Positions 24,881 to 33,600 of a stretch of 64,000 nucleotides of DNA are shown piece after piece. Each line of letters starts with the position of its first letter. Positions within the stretch are counted from its first letter, which is position 1. Under the pieces are notes generated by a model, which saw only the letters and a program-made list of their open reading frames with translations, searched no databases and was not told where the DNA came from. The DNA is taken from contig CAVSRU010000010.1 of assembly GCA_963730535.1 (NCBI GenBank), forward strand, positions 1 through 64,000, written 5' to 3'. The DNA comes from DASSUW01 sp963730535 (GTDB taxonomy: Bacteria; Actinomycetota; Thermoleophilia; Solirubrobacterales; Solirubrobacteraceae). The translations under genes and the position numbers were made by a program.

Positions 24881-25540
24881 TCAGTCGCGGGCGGTCACGA
24901 TGCCCTGGAGCAGCGCGACGGCGGCGAGGCGCGCGCGCTTCTGGTTCTGCGGGAGGTCCTCGAGGCCGAAGCGCTCGAACAGCGAGCGCAAGTGGGCCTT
25001 TACCGCGTCGACGCTGAGGAAGACCTCCTCGGCGATCTCGCGGTTGGTGGACGGGGTCGCGAACGCCGAGTCGCGGACCGGCCGGCAGAGCGCGACGAGG
25101 ATCCGGCGCTGGGTCGGCGTGAGGAGCACCGCCGCCGGGCTGTCCGGCACCACGACCGTCGAGCTGTCGCCCTGGCTCGGCGCGCCGCGGTAGATCACGG
25201 GCGTGTCGCCGAACACCAGCCGGTCACCGTCGCGCAGGACGCGGCGGCCCACGACCCGCTCGCCGTTGACGAACGACCCGTTGCGCGAGAGCCCGTCGTC
25301 GGCCAGCACCCACTGCCCGCCGGTCGCCTCGAGCTGGGCGTGGAGGCGCGAGACCTCGCGGTCCCAGGCAAGCGCGACGTCGCAGCCGGCGCCGCGGCCA
25401 ACCGTCAGCGTCCCCGGCGCGAGCTCGTGGATCACCTGGCGCCCCGCGCCGTCGTGGAAGACGAGGAACGGCGCGCCACGGCGCTCCGCTTCGATGCGCG
25501 CCTGGAGCTCGGCGGGGGTGGAGCGGTGGGGGGCGGTCAT
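24881..25540 (-). CDS. FHA-domain protein with C-terminal LuxR-type HTH
   Basis: 219 residues from ATG 25540. FHA domain about residues 45-115 with the phosphothreonine-binding motifs TVGRGAGCDV, SRLHAQLE and LSRNGSFVNGE. The C-terminal domain is a LuxR-like HTH (LTPTQRRILVALCRP, STNREIAEEVFLSVDAVKAHLRSLFERFGL). The pairing means a phosphothreonine-reading transcription factor. It overlaps the 3' end of the Ser/Thr kinase gene by 4 bases, so the kinase is probably its input. This is a direct one-operon phospho-signal to DNA. Confidence 0.88.
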   Translation of the reverse strand: MTAPHRSTPAELQARIEAERRGAPFLVFHDGAGRQVIHELAPGTLTVGRGAGCDVALAWDREVSRLHAQLEATGGQWVLADDGLSRNGSFVNGERVVGRRVLRDGDRLVFGDTPVIYRGAPSQGDSSTVVVPDSPAAVLLTPTQRRILVALCRPVRDSAFATPSTNREIAEEVFLSVDAVKAHLRSLFERFGLEDLPQNQKRARLAAVALLQGIVTARD

Positions 25541-26751
25541 GCGGCCGGCGCCGGCTCGAGGTCGTCGAGGGCGGCGTGTAGAGCGGCGAGCGGGGCGGCG
25601 CTGTCGAGCTCGGCGAGCGCGCGTTCGAGGCGGGCGGTGATGGCGTCGAGCTGCTCCTGCGCGCGGCGAGCCGCGGCGAGGCGCTGCGCGAGCGCGGCCA
25701 CCCGCTCGGCCTTGGCGGGCTCGTGGCCGGAGCGGGCCTCGGCGATCAGCCGCCCGATCTGCTCGGGCGGATCGGCGGCGACCGCGTCGTCGAGCGCCTG
25801 GGCGCGCTCCACGACGCGGCCGAGGCGGTCGAGGAGCGCCGGCGCGTCGGCGCCGCTCAGCACGGCTCGCGCCTCGGCCTCGAGCCGGCGGGCGGTCGCG
25901 ACCACCGCGGCCGGCCGGGCCGGCCCGCCGGAGCCCGCGGCGGCGAGCGCCGCCGCGGCGAACGCCGCCGCGCTCTCGTGCCGCTCGCGCGACTGCTTCG
26001 CCATAGCGGTCGCGATCACGTCGTCGAAGGCCTCCGGCGCCCCCGCGTCCGACACCCGCGGCGGCGGCTCGGCGACGTGCGCCCACAGCTTGCTCTCCGG
26101 CGCCTCGAGCGGGAACGGGACGCGCCCGGTGAGCGCGAAGAACAGCAGGCAGCCGAGCGCGTAGACGTCGGTCCACGGCCCGGTGACGCCGCCGCGGATG
26201 CGCTCGGGCGCGAGGTAGTCGAGCGTGCCCAGCACCTCGGCGCTGCGCGTGGCGCCGGTGCTGGCGCCGAGGTCCTCGACGAGTCCGAAGTCGGTCAGGT
26301 AGCAGTGATCGTCGCCGGTCACGAGCACGTTGGCGGGCTTCACGTCGCGGTGCACGAGGCCGCGCCTGTGCGCCGCCTCGAGCGCCGAGGCGACCTGGCC
26401 GAGCAGCCCGGCCGCCCGCCGCGGCGCCAGCGCGCCGTCACGCATCACGATCGTCCCGAGGTTGTCGCCGTCGACGTACCGCATGGCGAGGAACAGCGCA
26501 CCGTCCTCCTCGCCGGCCCGGAAGATCGGCACCACGTTCGGGTGGTCGAGCGACGCGGCGGTCCGCGACTCGGCGATGAAGCGCCGCCGGAATCCCACGT
26601 TCTCCGCCAGCTCCGGCGCGATCAGCTTCAGCGCGACGGTCCGCTCGAGCGAGAGGTCGGTCGCCGCGTAGACGACGCCCATGCCGCCACGGCCGAGCAC
26701 CCGCTCGATGCGGTGGCCGGCGAGCACGGAGCCGATGCGAGGGTCGGGCAC
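25537..26751 (-). CDS. Serine/threonine protein kinase (PknB-like, soluble)
   Basis: 404 residues. Complete kinase domain (about 10-265): GRGGMGVVYAA glycine loop, VALKLI lysine, catalytic loop GLVHRDVKPANVLV, DFG in YLTDFGLVEDL, and the APE region TLDYLAPERI. The C-terminal 130 residues are Ala/Glu/Arg-rich and probably coiled coil; no membrane segment or PASTA repeats are visible, so it is cytosolic. It forms an operon with the FHA-LuxR gene downstream. Upstream lies repeat element copy 1, so its promoter is close to or inside that element. Confidence 0.92.
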   Translation of the reverse strand: MPDPRIGSVLAGHRIERVLGRGGMGVVYAATDLSLERTVALKLIAPELAENVGFRRRFIAESRTAASLDHPNVVPIFRAGEEDGALFLAMRYVDGDNLGTIVMRDGALAPRRAAGLLGQVASALEAAHRRGLVHRDVKPANVLVTGDDHCYLTDFGLVEDLGASTGATRSAEVLGTLDYLAPERIRGGVTGPWTDVYALGCLLFFALTGRVPFPLEAPESKLWAHVAEPPPRVSDAGAPEAFDDVIATAMAKQSRERHESAAAFAAAALAAAGSGGPARPAAVVATARRLEAEARAVLSGADAPALLDRLGRVVERAQALDDAVAADPPEQIGRLIAEARSGHEPAKAERVAALAQRLAAARRAQEQLDAITARLERALAELDSAAPLAALHAALDDLEPAPAA

Positions 26752-26828
26752 GGCTCAGTTGTAACCGCGGCGGGGTGTCCGGGCAACCGCAGGTGTGGAG
26801 GTCGACACCCGGGTGCCGGGGTTGCGCT

Positions 26829-27087
26829 GGCGAACGTCAACTGCGCTGGGTAGGGAGAGTGGGGGTGCCGAAGGGGACAATGGTCCCTCGTCCGAGCGGC
26901 TCGTGGCCGGTTAGGAGCCGTAGCGGCTCACAAGTGGACAACCGATCGCCGAACGAGGCCACGTTGTCCAATTAGGAGCCGTAGCGGCTCACAAACGGAC
27001 AACCGATCGCCGAGCGACCCCGCGTTGTCCGGTTCTGCACACCCGCCGGCTCCCCAGCCTCCCTACCCAGCGCTGTTGACGTTCGCC
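26829..27087. repeat. Inverted-repeat element, copy 1 (interior type A)
   Basis: 259 bp between terminal inverted repeats 26829-26857 and 27059-27087, which match over 29 bases with one mismatch. The core reads AACGTCAACTGCGCTGGGTA. The interior contains a 61-base tandem duplication and nested hairpins (GAGCCG-TAG-CGGCTC; GGACAAC paired with GTTGTCC). It fills the 311-base gap between the kinase start and the aminotransferase. The right repeat encodes the last seven codons and TAG of the aminotransferase (ANVNSAG). The interior is closely shared with copy 2. No transposase is encoded. Confidence 0.85.
26911..27032. repeat. 61-bp tandem duplication inside element copy 1
   Basis: Two 61-base units begin with TTAGGAGCCGTAGCGGCTCA at 26911 and 26972 and differ at about ten positions. 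Copy 2 of the element has a single unit, so this is a local expansion. Confidence 0.8.
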
Positions 27088-28250
27088 GAAACCACCGCGG
27101 CCAACCGAGCCACGGCGGTCTCGAGCTCATCCTCGCCAAGGAAGCTGAACGAGACCCGCAGCTCGTCACCCCCGCCGTCGTCCGGATAGAACGGCGCGCC
27201 CGGCACGTAGGCCACGCCGGCCTCGAGCGCCGCCGCACGCATCGCGGTCGTGTCGATCCCCGGCAGCGAGAGCCAGGTGAAGAACCCGCCCGCGGGCTCG
27301 CTCCACCCGCACCCCGGTGGCATGTGCTCGCGCAGCGCCCGCTCGACCGCCCGCCAGTGCGACGCGTAGAGCGCCCGTGCCTCCGGGATCCGCCGCTCGA
27401 AGTGGCCGGCGCGGCCGTAGGCCTCGACGATCCGCTGCCCGAGGCCGCCGGCGCACTGGTCGGTCGTCTGCTTGGCCGCCGCCATCTGCGCGATCACGTC
27501 GCGCGGGCCGGCAGCCCAGCCGAGCCGCACGCCCGGGCAGAAGATCTTCGAGAACGTCCCCGCCTGCACGACGACGTCTGGCGCCAGCGACCACAGCGTC
27601 GGCGGCGCGGCGCCGTCCTCGAACGCGATCTCGCGGTACGCGACGTCCTCGAGGACGAGCACCCCGTACCGTCGGCAGAGGTCGACGAGCGCCTGCCGGC
27701 GCGGCAGCGACAGCGTGCGGCCGCTCGGGTTCTGGAACTCCGGGATCACGTACGCGAGCTTGGGCCGCAGGCCGGCCGCCAGCCGCTCCTCGAGCACGTC
27801 CACCCGCATCCCGTCCTCGTCCATCTCGATCCCGTGGACGTCGGCCTCGACGCCCGCGAAGGCCATCAGCGCGCCGAGGTAGGTGGGCGCCTCGACGACC
27901 ACCGCGTCGCCGGGGTCGATCAGGCTCTGGCACGCCAGCGTGATGCACTCCATGCCGCCGCTCGTGACGATCAGCTCGGCCGTCTCCGGGCGCCGGCCCT
28001 CGAGCTGCTCCTGGCGGTCGAGCAGGAACTCGCGCACGCTCGGGATGCCCTCGACCGGCGCATACTGGAGCGCGCCGGCGGGATCGTCGCGGAGCAGCGC
28101 GGCGACCAGGTCGCCGAGCGCGTCGGCGGGGAAGGTGGCCGGGTTGGGGAACCCGCCCATCAGGGACAGGACCCCGGGCGGCGGTCCGGCCAGGATCGCG
28201 TTCAGCTCGGCGTCGCCCCGGTTGCGAGCGCGGCGCGCGAACTCAGGCAT
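27063..28250 (-). CDS. PLP-dependent aminotransferase (class I/II, MocR/LysN-like)
   Basis: 395 residues. PLP fold type I: SLMGGFPNPATFP near the N-terminus, YAPVEGIPSVREFLLDR, VTSGGMECITLACQSLIDPGD, substrate and PLP contacts PEFQNPSGRTLSLPRR, Asp-Tyr region EDVAYREIAF, PLP lysine in GTFSKIFCPGVRLGW, and Arg in ELRVSFSF. It resembles 2-aminoadipate transaminase/valine-pyruvate-like enzymes. The end (VVSANVNSAG, stop) is supplied by the terminal repeat of element copy 1, so the original C-terminus has been replaced or extended. The start overlaps the RraA-like gene by 8 bases. Confidence 0.88.
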   Translation of the reverse strand: MPEFARRARNRGDAELNAILAGPPPGVLSLMGGFPNPATFPADALGDLVAALLRDDPAGALQYAPVEGIPSVREFLLDRQEQLEGRRPETAELIVTSGGMECITLACQSLIDPGDAVVVEAPTYLGALMAFAGVEADVHGIEMDEDGMRVDVLEERLAAGLRPKLAYVIPEFQNPSGRTLSLPRRQALVDLCRRYGVLVLEDVAYREIAFEDGAAPPTLWSLAPDVVVQAGTFSKIFCPGVRLGWAAGPRDVIAQMAAAKQTTDQCAGGLGQRIVEAYGRAGHFERRIPEARALYASHWRAVERALREHMPPGCGWSEPAGGFFTWLSLPGIDTTAMRAAALEAGVAYVPGAPFYPDDGGGDELRVSFSFLGEDELETAVARLAAVVSANVNSAG

Positions 28251-28908
28251 CGACCTTGAAGGCGAGCGCGCTGGGCTCGCCGCGGTCCAGCTGCGCGACG
28301 TGCTCGTCGTACGTCGTGAGGTCGTGCAGCCGCTCGCCGCGGGCCATCGCCTCGAGCATCGCGCGCTCGGCGCGCGCGATCGCCTCGCCGGTCTCGAGCG
28401 CCGCCGCGAGCCGGTCGGGCGCCGCGATCACGATCCCGTCGTCGTCCGCGAACACCATGTCCCCGGGCGCGACGTCGACCCCTCCGCAGCGGATCTGCTG
28501 TCCCAGCGCGGTACGGGAGACCGTCGAGCCGGACATGGGGATCGTCCCGCGCGCGAAGACCGGCAGCCCGAGCCGGCGCAGCCCTTGCACGTCGCGGCAG
28601 AAGCCGTCGATCACGATCCCCGCCACGCCGCGGCGCTTCGCTTCGGTGGCGAACAGCTCCCCGGCGACGGCCAGCCGGCGCCCGCCGGTGACGATCACCA
28701 GCACGTCGCCGGCCGAGGCCTCGGCGAGCGCGCTGAACACCGGCAGGTGGTCGTCGGCGGCCACGACGGTGAGCGCCGGGCCGGCCATGCGCACGTCCGC
28801 GACCATCGCCCGGATCGCGGGGTCCACCACGGGCAGCCCCTTGTCGGCGTCGCACAGCGCCGACACCTCGATCCCCAACAGCCGCTCGACCAGCACGGCG
28901 GGGGACAA
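28243..28908 (-). CDS. RraA-like protein / 4-hydroxy-4-methyl-2-oxoglutarate aldolase family
   Basis: 221 residues. The swivelling beta/alpha fold of the RraA/HMG aldolase family is recognisable in VSALCDADKG, AGPALTVVAADDHLPVFSAL, GGRRLAVAGELFATEAKRRGVAGIVIDGFCRD and PGDMVFADDDGIVIAAPD. The GxxxATxAKxxGxxGxVIDGxxRD signature supplies the metal- and pyruvate-binding Arg/Asp of aldolases, so an enzymatic role is more likely than RNase E inhibition. It overlaps the aminotransferase start by 8 bases, suggesting a shared pathway (for example amino-acid-derived keto acid cleavage). Confidence 0.85.
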   Translation of the reverse strand: MSPAVLVERLLGIEVSALCDADKGLPVVDPAIRAMVADVRMAGPALTVVAADDHLPVFSALAEASAGDVLVIVTGGRRLAVAGELFATEAKRRGVAGIVIDGFCRDVQGLRRLGLPVFARGTIPMSGSTVSRTALGQQIRCGGVDVAPGDMVFADDDGIVIAAPDRLAAALETGEAIARAERAMLEAMARGERLHDLTTYDEHVAQLDRGEPSALAFKVDA

Positions 28909-28917
28909 TAGTGGGCG

Positions 28918-29490
28918 CTAGGTGGCGGGCGCGGGAGGCCTGAGCGCCGCGATCATCGTCCGCAGGCGCTCGCGCAGCGTGCCGGCGTCGATCCGCAGCA
29001 GGCCGGCGATCTCGCGTAGCGACAGCGTCGCGAGGCGCATCCGCAGGATGTCCTGGTCCTCGGCGGGCAGCCGCTGCTCGAGCGCCGCGGCCGCCTTGGG
29101 GTCGAGCTCCGGGAAAGTCGGCGCGCCGCGCGCGGCCGAGCGGACCGCCGCCGCCAGGTGCCGCTCGTCGCCACGCGAGTCGACCAGCGCGTCCGCGCCG
29201 GCGAGCATGGCGGAGGCGACCACCCCGGCGTCGAAGCCGTCGGCGTAGAGGACGACGTGCGGGGAGGGGAAGGAGCTCTTGATCAGGCGGGTCAGCTCGA
29301 TGCCGTCGGCGCGGCCCGGGGCGTCCTCGACGACCACGACGTCGGGCGTCGTGGCGTACAGCATGTGGGCCACCGCGTGGGGCTCGCAGGCGGCGCCGCC
29401 CACGACCGTGATCTCGCCCGCCCGCGAGAGCAGCGCCTGGATGCCGGCGCGCATCGCGGGATGACCGTCGATGACTGCCACTCGAATCAT
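28918..29490 (-). CDS. Atypical response regulator (pseudo-receiver) with HTH
   Basis: 190 residues. The fold is REC plus LuxR/sigma-70-like HTH (LSLREIAGLLRIDAGTLRERLRTMI). The receiver lacks key residues: the acidic pair is reduced (VAVIDGHPAMRAG), the phospho-acceptor position in DVVVVEDAPGRADGIE is Glu, and the switch Lys of the KP/KD motif is absent (ALVDSRGD). It may be permanently active or respond to protein or ligand contacts. It stands 9 bases upstream of the RraA-like gene on the same strand, so it may head that operon. Confidence 0.78.
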   Translation of the reverse strand: MIRVAVIDGHPAMRAGIQALLSRAGEITVVGGAACEPHAVAHMLYATTPDVVVVEDAPGRADGIELTRLIKSSFPSPHVVLYADGFDAGVVASAMLAGADALVDSRGDERHLAAAVRSAARGAPTFPELDPKAAAALEQRLPAEDQDILRMRLATLSLREIAGLLRIDAGTLRERLRTMIAALRPPAPAT

Positions 29491-29516
29491 GCGACGAAGT
29501 TCAACGGACGACCCTG

Positions 29517-29550
29517 TGAGGAACCTAAGCGGAGGCCGAGAGGTTCCTCA
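29517..29550. promoter_or_regulatory. 10-bp inverted repeat between pseudo-receiver and ParB-like genes
   Basis: TGAGGAACCT (29517-29526) and AGGTTCCTCA (29541-29550) are exactly complementary around 14 bases. It follows the ParB-like stop (29556, reverse strand) and precedes the pseudo-receiver start (29490). It could be a terminator or an operator of the regulator. Confidence 0.5.
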
Positions 29551-29555
29551 GACCC

Positions 29556-30449
29556 TCAGTCCATCTCCTTGAGCAGCTGGTGGACCATCGTGTCGTCGTC
29601 ACTGCCCGGTGCGCGGACCTCGCCGAACAGCCGCTCGACGATCTCGTCGCTCCAGTCGTGGGTCTGGAGGAGCAGGAAGCGCAGCATCGCGATCCGCAGG
29701 TAGCGCTCGGTCTCGGTGCCCGGGCCGCCGAACTCGTGGTCGCGGAGCACGGCGACCACCGGCTCGTACTCGTCGCGGAACCACGCCTCGGCCATCTCCT
29801 CGCGGGAGAGGAGCGTCCCGCGGGCGTGGCTGGCGCGGAAGCCCCACGCCTCGATCAGCGTCGCAAGCTGGGCGTAGCGCCACTCGTCGGAGAGCTTGAT
29901 CCGCTCGCGGGCGGCGGGCGGGAGCGGGACCCGCTCGTGGAAGACGCGCTCGTGCTGCTTGAGCGGGAGGTCGCGGACGGTCAGCTCGGGGCCGGCGCCC
30001 AGCTTGGTGCGCACCTCGATGACGTGCGCCTCGATGTCGGTGTCGCCCATCGCGTGCGCCACCGAGACGCGGTGATGGCCGTCCTGCACGAAGTGCATGT
30101 CGCCGATCCGGAAGACGTCGATCGGCGGCATCGCCTCGCCGCGCCGGCGAGCGGCGGCGATCCGCTCCCAGCGGCTCCGCACGTCGCTCGACGCGGGGCG
30201 GAACTCGCGGTCGAACTCGCCGCGGCGGCGGTCGACGGTGCCGACGATCGAGGCGAGCGGGATCGTCTGCACGCCGGCGTCGCGCTGGCTCGTCCGTCCC
30301 AGCGCCGCCACGACCTCCTCGAACGGGAGCATGGCCGAGACATCGTCAGGCTCGTGGCGCAGGAACGCGGCGATCTGCGCAAGCGCCAGCCGCCGCCGCT
30401 CGCGCGAGAAGGCGGACTTGGCATCGGCTCGAGGCGACCCGCTGTCCAC
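29556..30449 (-). CDS. ParB/sulfiredoxin-like nuclease-fold protein, long form
   Basis: 297 residues. The ParB-like core (about 75-160) has IPLASIVGTVDRRRGEFDREFRPASSDVRSRWERIAAARRRGEAMPPIDVFRIGDMHFVQDGHHRVSVAHAMG written in the same order as the protein at 14692-15177. The nucleotide-binding block here is QDGHHRVSVA. The additional C-terminal half (HARGTLLSREEMAEAWFRDEYEPVVAVLRDHEFGG) is a helical domain with no recognised family. An orphan ParB-like enzyme rather than a partition protein. Just upstream lies repeat element copy 2. Confidence 0.72.
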   Translation of the reverse strand: MDSGSPRADAKSAFSRERRRLALAQIAAFLRHEPDDVSAMLPFEEVVAALGRTSQRDAGVQTIPLASIVGTVDRRRGEFDREFRPASSDVRSRWERIAAARRRGEAMPPIDVFRIGDMHFVQDGHHRVSVAHAMGDTDIEAHVIEVRTKLGAGPELTVRDLPLKQHERVFHERVPLPPAARERIKLSDEWRYAQLATLIEAWGFRASHARGTLLSREEMAEAWFRDEYEPVVAVLRDHEFGGPGTETERYLRIAMLRFLLLQTHDWSDEIVERLFGEVRAPGSDDDTMVHQLLKEMD

Positions 30450-30466
30450 GTTATGGGTTCTACACC

Positions 30467-30658
30467 AACGTCAACTGCGGCTAGGTAGGAGGGTGGCGGT
30501 GCCGAAGGGGACAATGGTCCCTCGTCCGGGCGGGGTGTGGCCGGTTAGGAGCCGTAGCGGCTCACAAACGGGCAACCGATCGCGGAACGAGGCCGCGTTG
30601 TCCGGTTATGTGCCGCCGGTCGGCCCCTCCGCCACCCTACCCAGCCGCAGTTGACGTT
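30467..30658. repeat. Inverted-repeat element, copy 2 (interior type A)
   Basis: About 192 bp. The left repeat starts AACGTCAACTGCGGCTAGGT at 30467; the right repeat ends at 30658 and on the other strand reads AACGTCAACTGCGGCTGGGT. The interior is nearly the same as that of copy 1 (GTGCCGAAGGGGACAATGG, then GGAGCCGTAGCGGCTCAC, then a GGCAACCGATCGC to GTTGTCC arm) but with only one 61-base unit. It sits between the ParB-like start and the GH92 stop, both on the reverse strand. Confidence 0.82.
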
Positions 30659-30666
30659 CGCTGGCG

Positions 30667-33600
30667 CTACCGCGTCGCCACGACCTCCACCCCGGCGACC
30701 CAGCCGCCCCAGCCGTCGGTGGGCTTGCTGTCCTGTATCCGCAGGTAGAACGTCCGCCCCCCGCCGCGCAGGTCGTTGAGCTGCAGCTCGTACTTCTCCC
30801 GGTTGGAGAGGTCGCGGATCTCGCGCGTCTCGCGCAGGTGCTCGGTCCAGTGCTCGTTGTCGACGGAGGACGACACGACGAACTGGTTGCCCATGTCGAG
30901 CGTCAAGGTGCCGCCCGTGACCCCGGCCGGGAGCGTGAAGCGGTACGTGAAGTACGTGCCGTTGTCCGCGAACCGGCCGCCGTTGTTGAGCTGCGAGCCG
31001 TCCGCGTCGAACAGCCACGGGCGCTCCTCGTCAGTCCCGGACGCGAACGCGATCGTGTCGCCGACGACCTGGAGCGAGCCGCGCGCGGAGACCGGCTCGT
31101 CCTCGCCCGTCGTCGCGCTCACCTGCAGCGGATACGAGCCAGGCGCGGCGCCCGCCGGCACGGTGACCGAGAACTCGACGGTCTTCGACTCGCCGGGCGC
31201 GAGCGGACCGTACGCGGCCGACGTGGGCGTGACCGTGAACCCGGCCGGCGCGGTCATGGTCACCTCGCCGCTCGCCGCCGTCTCGCCGTAGTTCGAGACC
31301 TTCACCGGCACGGTCGCGCTCTCACCCGCCCCGGCGGCCGCGCCAGATCCGACCTCGACCACGACCGGCGACGCGCTGACCGGCCGGTAGTCGAGCAGCT
31401 CGACCTCGGCGACCGCCGCCGGCCGCGCGAAGCGGATCCGGTACGCGCTGTAGTCGTCGGTCCGCGAGAGCTTGAACGCCCGGGTCTGCGAGCGCCAGCG
31501 GAACTGCTCACCGCGCCGCGAGTCGAGCACCGTCCAGCTCTGCCCGTCGTGTGAGCCCTCCACGACCCAGTCGCCCGGGTCGGCGCCCTCGGCCTTGCCC
31601 GAGGTGAGCGTGTAGAACTGCACCCGCTCGCCAGCCGGGAACTCCCAGGCCGCCTCGGACCCGGTCGCCTCGGTGCCCGACGTGTTGTCGAACAGCGCGC
31701 CGGCGTCGTCGCCGCCGGTCAGGTCGGTGAGCGGCTCGGGCGGCTCGTTGCCGCCGGTGATCGACGGCGGCGCGTCGGGCTGCCGGCTGCCCCACTTCGA
31801 GGGAGCGGGGCCCATCGCGAACTCGAGCCGGCCGCCGCTCGCGAGGTCCTCGTGGCGCAGGTAGGCGCGCTCCCACGCCTTCCCGTTGAGTCGAAGCCCC
31901 TGCACGTACACGTTGCGGCGGCTGTTGGCCGGCGCCTCGACCACGAGGTCGCGGCCGTTGGCGAGGTGCACGGTCGCGCGCTTGAACAGCGGCGAGCCGA
32001 CGGCGTAGTTCGGGCTCCCGACCTGGAGCGGGTAGAAGCCGAGCGCGCTGAACAGGTACCAGGCCGAGGTCTCGCCGTTGTCCTCGTCACCGGCGTAGCC
32101 CTGCCCGATCTCGGAGCCGACGTACATCCGCCGGAGCGCCTCGCGCACCTTGGCCTGCGTCTTCGACGGCTGGCCCGCGTAGTCGTACATGTACGGGATG
32201 TGGTGGGAGACCTGGTTCGAGAAGCCCCACTGGCCCATGCGCACGTCGCGCGCCTCGGTCATCTCGTGGATCACGCCGCCGTAGGAGCCGACGAACTTGG
32301 CGGTCTCCGGCGTCGCGAAGAACTCGTCGAGCTTCGCCGCCAGGCGGTCGCGGCCGCCGTACAGGTTCGCGAGCCCCTGCCCGTCGTGCGGCACGTGGAA
32401 CGCGAAGTTCCAGCCGTCGGTCTCGGTGTAGTCGTGCTCGTGGCCCCAGACCCGGGGGTCGTACTCCTCCGGGGAGGACTTCCACGTCCCGTCCGACGCC
32501 CGCCCCTGGAAGAAGCGGATCGCCGGGTCGAACATGTTCACGTAGTTCTGCGACCGGCTGCGGAAGTACTCCGCCTCCTCGCGGTAGCGGCGCCGGTCGG
32601 CCGAGCTGAACGTCCGGTCGTCAGCGAGCACGGCGGCCGAGTTCGAGATCCCGAAGTCGTTGATCGCGCCCTCGAGACCCCACGAGACGCCCTCGGACAC
32701 GCGCGACGGCGTGTAGCCGAGGAAGATCGACTCGATCAGCCCCTTGCGGCCGACCTGCGTGTTGTACGGGTCGTCCTCGGGCGGCGCCACGGTCGCGTTG
32801 CGCAGCGCGGCGTCGTAGGCGTCGCGGGCGTCGAAGCCCTTGATGCCCTTGACGTGGGCGTCGGCGAACGACACGTCGGAGCTCGTGCCGGTCATCAGGT
32901 TCGCGTAGCCGGGCGACGACCAGCGCGAGATCCACCCGCCGTCGCGGTACTGCTGCACGAAGCCGTCGACCAGCTCGCCGGCCGTGCCCGCGTCGAACAG
33001 CGAGTACGCCGACCATGCGGTGCGGTACGTGTCCCAGAACCCGTTGTTCACGTACACCTTGCCGGGCCGGATCGGCGCGCCGGTCCGCTCGGGGGTGCTG
33101 GGCGGCGGCGTGTCCGAGTCCGTCGACTGCACCGCGTGCTCCCACTGCGGGCTCGCCGCCGTGCCGGTGTTCTCGTGACCCGAGTTGGGATACAGCGAGA
33201 GCCGGTAGAGGTTCGAGTACAGCGTCGTCAGCTGGTCCTCGGTCGCGCCCTCGACCTCGATGACGCCGAGCTTGCGGTCCCAGAGCTGCTGCGCCCGGGC
33301 GGACACGCTCTCGATCGTGTCGCTGTCGGACAGCTCGAGCTCGAGGTTGTGCTTCGCCTGGTCCACGCTGATCAGCGAGGTCGCGATCCGCATGTTCACC
33401 GTTCGCGCGTTGAAGCGCTGGCCGTCGACCATCGGTTGGTCGAACGTGGCGTAGATGAACATCCGCGTGGCGCCGTTGGAGAGGCCGCTGCGCGTCTCGG
33501 TCCAGCCCGTCAGGACGCCGTCGGAGATGTTCACGTCCCACCGGTCGCCGGCGCCGACGTTCCGGAAGTTCAGGCCGCCCGAGTCACCCGGGAAGGTGAA

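Noticed and set aside
26911..27032. Two direct repeats considered as a CRISPR array
   Set aside because: Only two 61-base units directly abutting, no spacers, no cas genes; explained by duplication inside the element.
26829..27087. Element interior considered as a riboswitch or tRNA-like RNA
   Set aside because: No fixed relation to a downstream start, present between genes of different kinds, and no tRNA cloverleaf or TPsiC pattern.
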